Of a DNA stretch of 64,000 nt, positions 1-9,500 are shown piece by piece. Within the stretch, counting starts at the first letter, position 1. Every line of letters starts with the position of its first letter. Location of the stretch: contig BGKB01000030.1 in the NCBI GenBank assembly GCA_003116975.1, forward strand, positions 434,561-498,560. The letters are read 5' to 3'. The notes beneath the pieces were generated by a model. That model was given only the letters and a program-made list of their open reading frames with translations, did no database searches and had not been told where the DNA came from. The position numbers and the translations under genes are program-made. The stretch is from Aurantiochytrium sp. KH105 (taxonomy: Eukaryota; Sar; Bigyra; Thraustochytrida; Thraustochytriidae).

Positions 1-206
1 AGTGAAGCGGACTGTTTGGCGCCTTTGTCTCGGATACCTCGCTCGAAGATCTCGCGGATAGTTGCTCGCCACGGCTCCATGTCGATCTTCTCGCCGTAGA
101 GCTTCCCGTGTGAGGAACGGTGCGCCCAGCCTGGCTGGTTGCGGTCTGCAATGGGGATGACAAAGCCCCTCGCGTCGTCGTACTCAGGTTGGTCGCTGCG
201 CATCAT
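1..206 (-). CDS. Three-repeat helical protein, copy 1 (partial, C-terminus outside window)
   Basis: This is the N-terminal 68 residues of a protein whose complete near-identical copy lies at 36617-37480. The frame starts at the paired ATGs (204-206, 201-203; MMRSDQPEY) and runs off the window edge still open. The visible part contains the first of three related helical repeats described under the full copy. It differs from the other copy by only a few residues (for example VIPIAD against VTPIAD, RDKG against RDQG). The low divergence and the matching TATA region upstream suggest a recent multi-copy family carried by a transposable element. I do not recognise the protein family and assign no function. 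Confidence 0.55.
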   Translation of the reverse strand, partial: MMRSDQPEYDDARGFVIPIADRNQPGWAHRSSHGKLYGEKIDMEPWRATIREIFERGIRDKGAKQSAS

Positions 207-450
207 CCGCACGGCAGAACCGGCGCCGCCGCCTCTTAAGCTGCCTCCATATGGCCTCGTTCCCGCGCAAGCCCGTGCGTGAACCACGCGCACAGGCTGC
301 CCTTGACCGCGCGCCCTCTCGCAGGCTTCCCTGGGCAGCAAGGCCCGCACAGCCGCGGCGGGACCGGGAGCCTGCGATCCCCGTCTGCTCCCGCGTTAGG
401 CGCGCCGCCCCTCCCCCTTCTGCTCCGCCCTTCACGCGCCCGCCTGCCCA

Positions 451-461
451 TATATTATATA
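451..461 (-). promoter_or_regulatory. TATA-like element upstream of repeat-protein copy 1
   Basis: TATATTATATA, framed by CCCA and GGGCGCCCC, lies about 245 bp upstream of the ATG at 206. The identical block sits about 260 bp upstream of the second copy. It is nearly palindromic, so orientation is inferred from the flanking gene. Its conservation in both copies supports promoter function. Confidence 0.45.
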
Positions 462-752
462 GGGCGCCCCGGTGCGCCCGGGTCTAACATGTAAGTTTGC
501 AACGAGTTGACTTTGCAGACCAAGACTGCGACGCGCGGAACCGGACAGCACTAAACGTAGACAAATTTTTGTATTTACCAAACCACCCCGGTGGTTTTAC
601 AAAAACCGGACACCATGCCAGGGTCATGATGTGGTAATTGTGGGGCGGCATTAATCAGGGATAATATGGAGGCATGTGGTTGTGTGTGGTGAGAGGTGTG
701 GTTGTGCGTTTTGCCCTCTGTAGCACCCTTGGAATGGCCTTCAAGGACCGCC

Positions 753-1814
753 TCACGATGCTGCCGAGGGCTCCGGAGGTCGAGAAATGGCAGGATAGAG
801 CTTTCGGAAGGTAAGTGATACCCACTTGTCAGGTTTATCGTCATAAAGCGACGTGAAGTGGTCGTAGTCGCGGATCACAGTCTCACCCACCTTAAAGCGT
901 GTCACCCCCGAAGGAAGGCGGGTGAGAAGGCGAGTGAGGCTAGATTTGCAAAAACATCTTTCCTTGTAGAGCTTCGTCTCATCGAGTGTGAGTTCCTTCG
1001 TGAGAAATTGCTTCAAGTTTTCCACGGGCTCCTTCGAAGTGACATACGTTCGGTAGCCTTGTCCGGGTGGAAGGTGGGCTTGCTCCCGCTCCTCAATTTC
1101 TGCACGAATCTCGTCCGCACAGTCGCGCTGGCTTATCATGTACACCGCAAAGAGCTGATTACGATGGTGTCGGTCTCGTTGCTCCTGAGCGAACTGGATA
1201 AGGCGCTGTGTCCTCGTGTCCTCCCATGGTAAAGGCTTCAAGGACAAGAAGCCTCTTCGAGCTTCTGCAGCAGCATTCTCAATGCTTGGAAAGGCCTCGT
1301 CTTCTCTGTTCGAGACGGCTGCACTCGCTGAGCTCTCACAGTGCCGACGCTTTCTTGGCTGCTTCTCTCGACGGCCTCGTTGGACCCGTGGGAGCTGCCT
1401 GAGCTCGCTTTCAGGACGTTCTGCACTGCCAGGATCAAGAAAGACCTGGTCCTCAATTCGCTGCACAGATTGGCATTGCTCAGGTGTCCAAGTCCACGCT
1501 TCCCAGGATTCGGCTGCAAGGTCATTCAGGTGCTTCTGGAAAAGACTTGCCCTGGGCTCCGAACACTCCAAGGGCAGGCTCTCTATCTAAGCGATGAATC
1601 TGCACATTTGTGAGAGTACATTCTCGCGGAAATGTGCGGCACGATTGCGCTCGCCAGTTGCTTCTTCGAGTGTGCGGAAAGATCCTTCCAAGCGCAGCCG
1701 GCTTGAGGAGAGATTATCGATCGCAGAATGCTCGTCGACGGAAGCATCATCAAGCCCGACATCCATAACATCATCGTCGAGGTCTGCAACACCGGCAGGA
1801 TCCTCCTCCATCAT
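753..1814 (-). pseudogene. Decayed transposon reading frame (unrecognised acidic/helical protein)
   Basis: Two open blocks lie in one frame on the minus strand: 1814-1590 and 1586-753. They are separated by an in-frame TAG at 1587-1589. The first block starts at ATG 1814 and is acidic; the second is rich in Glu, Arg and Gln and probably helical. The second block has no ATG near its beginning, which supports reading the two as one interrupted gene. It lies inside the Mutator-like element, downstream of the transposase-like fragment, so it may be the C-terminal part of the element's protein. No domain is recognised. Confidence 0.4.
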
Positions 1815-1872
1815 TTATTCTTGTCTTGAAGCAGATACGCCATTGAAGTGTGCGTCCTCATACTCATTGATT

Positions 1873-2205
1873 TTACTTCATGGTCAACCGGGCTCGCTGA
1901 ACCATGACCAAGATCCACTTCGGTGCTGGGGCACGTTCGAGCCCCGCATCCTCCCGAGCAACTCGCGCCAAGCGCTCATGCACACGATACTCAAGAGTCT
2001 GAAGAAGCCTAGCGAGCCGTCGATTGCGCCGATTACGAAAGTAAACCGCTTTGAGTGTGGAGTGCCACGACTCACAGGTTATGTTCGTCACTTTCATGTG
2101 ACCCGAGGCATCAAGGCAGTCTTGTGTGAGGCGACTTTGTGAGCATATTCGGACGCAGTCCGAAGAGACCAAACGTTCTCCCCAAGCTCGCTCAATGGAG
2201 CGCAT
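1873..2205 (-). pseudogene. Transposase-like fragment of the nested transposon
   Basis: This 110-residue frame begins at ATG 2205 and contains CESWHSTLKAVYFRNRR, followed by a leucine- and arginine-rich helix. The pattern resembles the segment near the end of MULE-type transposase domains, where an N-x-x-E-S/G-W/F-H-x-x-L-K motif follows the last catalytic acidic residue. The upstream catalytic region expected in an intact transposase is not found in the roughly 590 bp available, so this is a remnant or an exon. The assignment rests on one short motif plus the 9-bp target duplication of the surrounding element. Confidence 0.4.
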
Positions 2206-3014
2206 AGCTCCTCTGATTCATCCACTTCTGCAGCGGAAGATGACAGGTCCTCGCCGCCACGGAAATCTTGAAGAGTCTCTTTTGATGAGGCATGCTCATC
2301 GAGCACAGCATGCACAAGATGCGGTTGACCATCACTTGCAGCTGTGTTAATCTCGCGCGAGTCCTCGCCCGGCAGCAGAGGCGCATCCCCGAACACGCTT
2401 GGCGCCTCAGCGTGGCTGTTGGCGGCATCCTCAACGCTCGCCACGGTCACCTGCTTGGGGCTCTCAATCTGGAGCACTCCGGGGAAGCTTCGAGGCAGGG
2501 AAAGAGCCTGCATTGCCTCGCGCGTACAGTCAACTCGCAGCGCGACCGCTATCAGGCGTCGTGCGGGCAGGACGCGGCGACGCGGCAGGCGTCGCGCAAC
2601 GCGAAGGGATGGACGTTGGCTTGCACATATCCTATCTGCTTGTACACCACGCGTTTTTTCCCTCCGTGGCACCAGCTCACCGGGTCGTGTTTTTGAGAGC
2701 CACTCCCCACAGTGCCCTAGAAATCCCGTATATACGATCCCCCCACGGCCCAAAAAAATCGCCACGTTTGCTGCTGTCCTGTTCTTTTTCAAAGACTGCG
2801 GCAATCGACGTTTCTCGCCGTTGGGCGAACGATCGACCAACCGATTCGAAAAAAAATTCAATGCCGGAGGGGTCTAGGTGCCGATTGGCCTTCTCTTTTG
2901 GGGACATTTCACTCGCGAACTCCGTGTTAATTAAAATTTAAAAAAAGTAAAGAACATCGTGAGGAAGATTTGTATCCTTTACGCTGGCAGAGACTTATTG
3001 TTCTGTTTGTTTGG

Positions 3015-4262
3015 CTACGCGTCTGTCAGCTTGAGCCTCTCAAGAATGCCTTGCGCGATACTACGCCCACCGCCGTCCGCGAGATAGGCCTGGCGTAACT
3101 CTGCCGCGCGCCTAGGATCTTGTGTGCCAAGATCACGACCGCAAATGAGAGCACCCATACCCACCACAGCGCACCCAGCATCAAACCACTCGTGTGCACC
3201 TGCCTCATCAATTCCGCCAGTGGCGAGGAAGCATACTGCGCGAAAATGAGATATGGAACGCAGGGCGCGCAGCGAGGTAACTCCGAAATTCTGCGCAGGA
3301 AAGATTTTGATCAAGGATGCGCCGTCGGCGATCGCGTTGAATACCTCTTGAGGGGTGAAGCATCCTGGCACAGCCAGTACATTTGCATCAAGACAAGCGC
3401 TGACAAACCCTGGCGGATTGACGGGGCTGAGCGCAAACTTGGCTCCATTTGCTGCAGCAGCGTGCACATCCTCGGCACTTAAAATGGTGCCAACACCGAC
3501 CACCGCCTGATCGCCCACCTTTTCCACAATGCCGCGCAGCACGTCGAGCCAGGCGTGCGAGTCCCGGGTGATTTCAATGGCGCGACAGCCACAATTCTTC
3601 ACAAGATCACACGCACGTTCCAACGCTGCGTCACTGTCAACTGCGCGAATGACCGTGACGACCCGCGCTTTTCGGAGGGCGTTCAGAGTGGCCTTTACCA
3701 CAGGGCCCGGTGCAGCGCTTGCGCCATCGTCGGGCTGCAACCTTACCTTTTTGCGGGGGGGAGGAGGTATGGGCGGATGAGGAGATAGCGGAGAGACGTC
3801 TAAAGCATTCGCTGAATTTGTGAGTTGCCAGCGCGCGCAAAGATCTGCAACTCGAGACGCGCCAGCGTCTTGCAGAAAAGCAGAGCACGACACAAGATGC
3901 ATGCGCAATCGAGGAAGATTGTAGGCCTTTTCCCAGTCGCAATGTCTGCATCGTGCGCGCTCACTCTTCATGTTCTTGTCGCTACTTGCGGAGATGATAA
4001 ATTCTCTCCTTGTCTCCTCGTCTCGAGGTCGACCTGTGGGCTTTCGCGTGCGCTTGCGTCCCGAATGACTGTTCTGATCCTGATGATTGTACCCGTCTTC
4101 AGCAGTGTCATTTTTGCTCTCACTCCCTGAAGGCGCCGGTGTTGTTGTTCTTATTCTTGAATCTTGAATCGATGGAGATGATACATTCTTGACGCTTCCC
4201 TCATCCTGGTGGTGCTCTCCTCGACCGAGGTCGTCTTTATCGTCTTTTGGCGAGTGTGCCAT
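3015..4262 (-). CDS. BED-like zinc finger fused to KDPG/KHG aldolase
   Basis: The 415-residue frame starts at ATG 4262; the frame stays open a little further upstream but without another ATG. Residues 1-100 are polar with an AT-hook-like TGRPRDE segment. Residues 105-126 (C105, C108, H122, C126) have BED-type spacing C-x2-C-x13-H-x3-C. A proline-rich linker with a basic PRKKVR patch leads into the aldolase at about residue 187. The barrel carries family landmarks: AIEIT with E230, VGVGTI, the Schiff-base lysine K319 in LIKIFPA, and the phosphate-binding LATGGID loop. The family cleaves 2-keto-3-deoxy-6-phosphogluconate or 4-hydroxy-2-oxoglutarate to pyruvate plus an aldehyde. The enzymes usually have about 210 residues, so the zinc-finger half is extra. 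It is transcribed divergently from eIF4A-III. An unrecognised intron joining two neighbouring genes is the main alternative, but the frame runs through without a break. Confidence 0.75.
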   Translation of the reverse strand: MAHSPKDDKDDLGRGEHHQDEGSVKNVSSPSIQDSRIRTTTPAPSGSESKNDTAEDGYNHQDQNSHSGRKRTRKPTGRPRDEETRREFIISASSDKNMKSERARCRHCDWEKAYNLPRLRMHLVSCSAFLQDAGASRVADLCARWQLTNSANALDVSPLSPHPPIPPPPRKKVRLQPDDGASAAPGPVVKATLNALRKARVVTVIRAVDSDAALERACDLVKNCGCRAIEITRDSHAWLDVLRGIVEKVGDQAVVGVGTILSAEDVHAAAANGAKFALSPVNPPGFVSACLDANVLAVPGCFTPQEVFNAIADGASLIKIFPAQNFGVTSLRALRSISHFRAVCFLATGGIDEAGAHEWFDAGCAVVGMGALICGRDLGTQDPRRAAELRQAYLADGGGRSIAQGILERLKLTDA

Positions 4263-4609
4263 GACGAATCGAGAGCGCGCGAGCACGTGAGCAAGGCTAC
4301 TTACTGCGCGCCTTGGCGAAGTTGGGGGCTTTCTTTCACGTAGTCTGCGGGCACAGCAACAACCTCAATCCGTGCCGCGATCTCGGAGCCGCGGCGATCT
4401 TTCCTGGCGGCTGCAGCTGCAGCCACGGACGGGCCCGACGCAGTCCTGCCTGCGTCGCCGGACTTTGCCAAGGTGTTGGCGGCAGGCCCCCAACCAGCCC
4501 GTGCCCGGGGGCCCCCATTTCGCCGCGTTCCGTTCCTTCTTCGTCCGTTCTGTCACCGCTGCTGGCAGCCAATCGCCGGCGCCCCTCCCTCTGCTTGCTT
4601 GCTTTCTTT

Positions 4610-4642
<33 letters not shown>

Positions 4643-4699
4643 ATTCTTTCTTGCTTTCCTTGCTTGCTTGCTTTCCTTGCTTTCGCTCTTCCTTTCCTC

Positions 4700-4743
<44 letters not shown>

Positions 4744-4955
4744 TCATTCTTTCCTTGCCCGCCTCGCTGGGCCTGCCCGCCGCAGCAGAACCAACGAACG
4801 ATCGATCGATCGATCGAACGAAGGAACGATCGATCGAACGGAGGGCCTGCGGCTGCTCGCTCGCTCGCTCGCTCGCTCGCCTGGCGGAGGCCTCGCGCGC
4901 GGAGGAGACAGACAGACAGGCAGGCAGGCAGGCAGGCAGACAGATCGACCGGCCG
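4263..4955. other. Divergent promoter region dominated by tetranucleotide repeats
   Basis: This lies between the starts of the aldolase fusion (-) and eIF4A-III (+). It contains (CTTG)n at 4592-4760, ATCG/AACG repeats at 4794-4841, (GCTC)n at 4857-4881 and CAGG/CAGA repeats at 4907-4944. Open frames here have only repeat composition and lack an in-frame ATG, so I treat the region as noncoding. Confidence 0.6.
4592..4760. repeat. (CTTG)n tetranucleotide microsatellite
   Basis: Long runs of CTTG are interrupted by CTTT and CTTC variants. It is the largest tetranucleotide tract in the window and lies about 200 bp upstream of the eIF4A-III start codon. Confidence 0.9.
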
Positions 4956-6326
4956 ATGCCCGGGGCGGAGGCCGCGGAGGCCGGCCGCGCCAAGCGCGCG
5001 CGGCGCGGTTCCGATGGCGGGGAGCGGGCCCCGGCCGAGGCGCCCGCGCCCGCGGCGGTAGGCTTCGCCGGGAGCGTGGTCAAGGTGCCGGAGGGCGCTG
5101 CGAGCGCAGGCAAGAAGCGAGCGCGCGAAGTCGGCGCCGCGAGCGGCCTGCGAGACGTGCGCAGCAAGGAGATCTCGACCTCGAGCGCGCTGCGCGCCGT
5201 CAAGTCCTTTGACGAGATGAACCTCAAGGAGGGCCTCTTGCGTGGGATCTACGGCTTCGGGTTTGAGAAGCCTTCCGCGATTCAACAACGCGCCATCCTG
5301 CCCATCGTGCAAGGCCGCGACTTGATCGCTCAGAGCCAAAGCGGCACGGGCAAAACAGCGGTCTTTTGCATCGGCGTGCTGCAGGTTGTAAACAACAAAG
5401 AGCGACACACGCAAGGCGTGATTCTCTCGCCGACACGGGAACTGGCAGAGCAGACGCAAAAAGTCCTCTTGTCGCTCGGCGACTCACTCAACGTGCAATG
5501 TCATCTGTGCATTGGAGGGACCAAGGTGGGAGATGATCTCCGCGCCCTGGAGCAGGGTGTCCAGGTCGTCTCCGGAACCCCGGGCCGCGTATTTGACCTC
5601 ATTCGCCGACAGGCTCTGCGCACGGACAAAGTACGGCAATTCGTCATTGATGAGGCAGATGAGCTGCTGCAGCGTGGCTTCCAGGAACAGATTTACGACA
5701 TTTATCGGTTCATGCCGCCGACCGTTCAAGTTGTTCTCATCAGCGCGACCATGCCGGGTCCTGTGCTTCGAATGACGCGCAAGTTCATGCACGACCCCAT
5801 TTGCGTCCTCGTCAAACGCGACGAGCTCACGCTTGAAGGCATCAAGCAGTTTCACGTCCCAGTCGAAAAGGAAGACTGGAAATTCGACACCTTGTGCGAC
5901 CTGTACGATATGTTGACCATTACCCAATGCGTCATTTTTTGCAACAAGCGCGCAAAGGTCGACGGACTTGCCAAGAAGATGCGCGAAAATCATTTCACCG
6001 TGAGTGCAATGCACGGCGAAATGACACAAAAGGAGCGCGACCAGGTCATGCAGGAGTTCAGGGCGGGCACGACGCGTGTACTCATCACAACTGACGTTTG
6101 GGGCCGTGGGATCGACGTGCAGCAAGTTTCACTCGTTATTTGCTATGACGTACCGAGTAATCGCGAGCTGTACCTGCACCGTATCGGGCGTTCCGGGCGT
6201 TTTGGTCGCCGTGGCGTAGCCATCAATTTCGTCACGGACGAGGATGAAAAACTCCTTCGAGACATTGAGCGTCATTACCGGATTCGCATTCCAGAACTTC
6301 CGAACAATATCGGCGAGCTCTTGTAG
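4956..6326 (+). CDS. EIF4A3: eIF4A-III-type DEAD-box RNA helicase (exon-junction complex)
   Basis: The 456-residue frame starts at ATG 4956, the first in-frame ATG after the repeats. Residues 1-85 are a low-complexity basic extension not expected in the ~410-residue family. The core has the Q motif ([10 protein letters not shown]), motif [11 protein letters not shown] (125-134), [16 protein letters not shown] (232-235), SAT (263-265), a motif V segment [11 protein letters not shown] and the motif [13 protein letters not shown]. The DVW before motif V and [13 protein letters not shown] match eIF4A-III rather than cytosolic eIF4A. Family members clamp RNA in the exon-junction complex in the nucleus and also act in rRNA processing (yeast Fal1). 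Its presence in an intron-poor genome is notable. Plain eIF4A is the alternative. Confidence 0.88.
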   Translation: MPGAEAAEAGRAKRARRGSDGGERAPAEAPAPAAVGFAGSVVKVPEGAASAGKKRAREVGAASGLRDVRSKEISTSSALRAVKSFDEMNLKEGLLRGIYGFGFEKPSAIQQRAILPIVQGRDLIAQSQSGTGKTAVFCIGVLQVVNNKERHTQGVILSPTRELAEQTQKVLLSLGDSLNVQCHLCIGGTKVGDDLRALEQGVQVVSGTPGRVFDLIRRQALRTDKVRQFVIDEADELLQRGFQEQIYDIYRFMPPTVQVVLISATMPGPVLRMTRKFMHDPICVLVKRDELTLEGIKQFHVPVEKEDWKFDTLCDLYDMLTITQCVIFCNKRAKVDGLAKKMRENHFTVSAMHGEMTQKERDQVMQEFRAGTTRVLITTDVWGRGIDVQQVSLVICYDVPSNRELYLHRIGRSGRFGRRGVAINFVTDEDEKLLRDIERHYRIRIPELPNNIGELL

Positions 6327-6328
6327 TC

Positions 6329-6334
6329 AATAAA
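6329..6334 (+). terminator. Possible poly(A) signal for the eIF4A-III gene
   Basis: AATAAA begins two bases after the TAG stop codon. The distance to the convergent neighbour is only 232 bp, so a compact 3' end is plausible. No cleavage site can be assigned from sequence. Confidence 0.3.
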
Positions 6335-6558
6335 GAACCGCAAAATGCAAGGAAAAACAACTTTTGGGGGGTCACGAACAAACAAACAGGTACAGGATTT
6401 TCTATTCTTTTTTGATACGATGGTATGAACGAATTGGGTGAAAACAGGTGGACGGGCAAGAAAACGACACGAGAAGAGAAAAGGACATATGAGAGAGAGA
6501 GAGAGAGAGAGTGAGTGAGTCAGCAGGACCAGAGAGAAGGACACAAAGATCTCTCCGA

Positions 6559-9500
6559 TCACACAGTCTCCTCGTTGTCGGCGTCGGCCGAGGGTTCCAT
6601 GAAAGAACGCGTGTGATCCTTGAAGCTGTCGATGAACGACGTCGACTGCATGGCATTGTCCTGCAGACGTGGCTTGGAATGCGTGAAACTGTACTCCTGA
6701 TCCGAGTCGCTGCTGTTAAGCCCAGTTGACCAACCGCGCGAGTACACATGCCAAACCTTTGGCAGAAAAAGGAAGCCAACAACAGCTGCACTCGTAAAGA
6801 TGATAATCGCCATCTTGACGACAAAAGAGGTGGTTGGATTGTTGCCGGCGAGGAACAGAACGGGGATACCAAGGAGAAGGGACTCAAAGCCCATTGTAAG
6901 AGAAAAGCCAATATAGCGTCCCTCACCGTACTCTGACGGAATGCGACGCGACTGGTAGAGAAGGTAGATGCCGTACAGCAGCGAGAGCATAAGGATCGCC
7001 GCGAGCGGGGCGATGAGAATGAGCGAATCCTCCGAGTAGCAGCGTCCGTACGACTCGAGCACACTGCCATCGTCGTCCATCGTGACAACAACGCGCTCGT
7101 AGCGCAGCGGATCAATGACCATCCAAAGAATGTTGCAGACGAGAATGACGGTGAGCAAAAGACCCTGATAGAGCTGCATGGTGCGGTTGGTGATGAAGAT
7201 GCGCTTGAGCTTGGGGTTGTCAAAGATCCGGCCCAAGCGCCAAGTCTTGAGCCAAAGCGACGAGTACAGCACGGCAAATCCAACCGAGTAAAGAAGTGGC
7301 GCAGCGGCACAGGCGATATCGAGTCCCGGATAGGTGCCATTCTCGTCAGCATTTTCCGAGTAAAAGACTCCATCGTCCTGAAGGGAAAGAGGGATAATGG
7401 CCGCGACGCAAATGGTTGCGCCCAGGAGAATTTGCAGGAGAAAGGGTGGTGAGGAAATGAGAATGATCTTTTGACGGCGATGCTTTTGGACCCAAAAGGC
7501 GAGCACAATGAAGGAAATGAAAAAGAGGAGAACCAAGACGAAACTGAGCACGACAACCGGCACGGGAATGAGGTTCTTCTCCAATGTTGGGTTCAAAATC
7601 GAAAGGCCATCGCATGTAATGCTCGTGAGGATTTCCTTGTTCTTCTGGATGCGTGCATCATCGAGCGTCGAGACAGGGAGGAGGCCCTGCGTAACGAGGG
7701 GTTCCTCCACGGAAGAATCTGCGCCCTCCCGCAGGACATTATTGAGAAGGAAGCCAATGTACTCTGCGTTGACCGTGCCGATGCCGCCACTGCACTCGCC
7801 AGCACTCGAGGTGAACTTTGAGCGTACGACCAGATTCATGGTATCGACTAAGGGATAACAGCCACTGGCGGCTGCAGTGGCACCCACTGAAAGATCGAGC
7901 GCACCCGAGCTTGAGTCGTACGCGTCATCCGTTGCGCAGGCAACAATCGCCGACGGAACCGGCTCCAGAAAGGAACCTGTTCCAGAGCCAACGCTGACAA
8001 AGAAGGCCTCGCGCTGGTTGGCGTCACCAATGACAGGGTTGTACGCGATTGAAAAGGCCTTGGTAGCCACTGCAGAGCGCACAGCTTCGAGACTCGACTT
8101 GCTGACTGCGGGAACCACGCCAGTAAAGTCAGTAAGGCCACCCATTTCGCGCACATATGTAACGAAGCGCTCGTAAAGCTCATCGCCTTCGTCAGCTTGG
8201 CCATATACTGTGATACTTTGACCCGTGAGGTGCGATTCATCGATGCCCGGATTGAGCGCAAGGATGTCAGCGTGGTCCCAAGCGGAGATATCGCCCATGA
8301 GGATGCGGCCAAGCACGGTGACAGTCATGTTGACCTCCTTGACAGCCTCGCAGGCAGCGTCGGACGCCGATGCATCCGAGGAGCAAAAGTTCACAGACAC
8401 GCCCAGAGCCACACCAACGTAGGGAACGCTCACCACGCCAGGCAACTCCGCCACGCGTGCAGTAGCAGCTGTGTTGGATGACAAGGTGACGGCGATAGTG
8501 GTGGTCTCGTCATTGATGCGGTTGACGGCAGCAAGGGAATCAGTTTCGACAAAGGTGTCGTTGAATTCAGTGTCGGGCTCAACAATGGCGTACGAGAGCT
8601 GATACTGGCTGAAAATGTCCTCAAAAGCGCTGGCCCCAGCGTACGAAATCGTGGGGACCTCTTCTTCTTCATTCTTGTAAACGAGCTCACCTTCGCAGTA
8701 AATGTCCTGCTGAACGCGAGAGACCACGAGCTTGCGGACCTCATCGCTAAGAGGAGCAAAGCCCAGAGACTCGGCGATGGCCTGCGGAACCTCGTTCTCG
8801 TAAAACCAGAGAATAAAGTTTTGCGTGGCGAGACGGTTCTCGCAGCTGCCGTTGGGGCGCGTTGTATTTTTGCGCACAACAAAGTACGTGTAGCCGGCAA
8901 TGGGCCAGGCCTGGGAGCCTGTGGCATCGGAAATGTCAGCATTGAGGCGGAGCTGGTCCTCGTCAGAAGTGCCGAAGTCGAGGCCCTTTTCCACCATGGC
9001 GTTCGCGACAGACACCGTGGTGGCCTCGACGGCAGTCGAGTCTTCGGAAATCTTGAGTGAGGCGCAGCTCAAACCGATGGTAATGGCCTCACCCAGTACA
9101 GAGTACCCGATGGCGCCAGGCGTGTTGGCTACATGGCCGGCAACTCCAACGTTGCCGTCATGCTTGACCACATCAGCATTGTAGTCGCTGTTGTCACTAC
9201 TTGAGCCGACCTGAGTGCTAAAGGCCTCCTCGAATTGCGACAAGGCTCCTTTGAAGATCTCGCTGGTGCCGGATTTGTCGGATCGGACGGTGACCTCGAT
9301 CGCCCCGGCGGCCGTGAGAACGTTTTCGATCTCAGCGCTAAGAGCAGCGTCATCCTCCACGTAGTTGAGTTCGACGATGCGAGGATCGTTCCAGTCGAAA
9401 ATGGCTCCAGGACAGTTGGCTTCGAGATCGCACTTGCGGAAAATCTGTGCAAGAGTCGTTTTGTTGAGAACCAAGGTGTGACCGAGATCATCAAGCCCAG

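Larger units (their letters stand above)
531..2791 (-). mobile_element. Mutator-like DNA transposon nested in the TTAA element (9-bp target duplication)
   Basis: The second TTAA copy is uninterrupted here and gives the empty site. Insertion duplicated AAGACTGCG (522-530 and 2792-2800). Both ends carry imperfect terminal inverted repeats: GAACCGGACAGCA at 538-550 matches the reverse complement of 2772-2784 (GAACAGGACAGCA). The match continues to about 25 of 33 bases, with 7 unlike outer bases at each end. A 9-bp duplication fits Mutator-like elements. Coding traces lie on the minus strand and include one short transposase-like motif (1873-2205), but no complete DDE catalytic domain is visible and the frames are broken. 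An open stretch at 2094 to about 2790 has no recognisable domain. GTATATAC near 2728 could be its own promoter. Confidence 0.72.
1..2926 (-). mobile_element. TTAA-flanked inverted-repeat DNA element, copy 1 (left end outside window)
   Basis: Once the inserted transposon at 531-2791 is set aside, this stretch aligns throughout with 37271-37940. It ends at a terminal inverted repeat whose reverse complement reads CACGGAGTTCGCGAGT (2911-2926), followed directly by TTAA (2927-2930). The same 16 bases in opposite orientation, preceded by TTAA, form the left end of the second copy at 36214. TTAA target duplication is a hallmark of piggyBac and of some other DNA transposons. No transposase is visible, so the copy looks non-autonomous, and the superfamily is inferred only from the target site. 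Confidence 0.7.
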
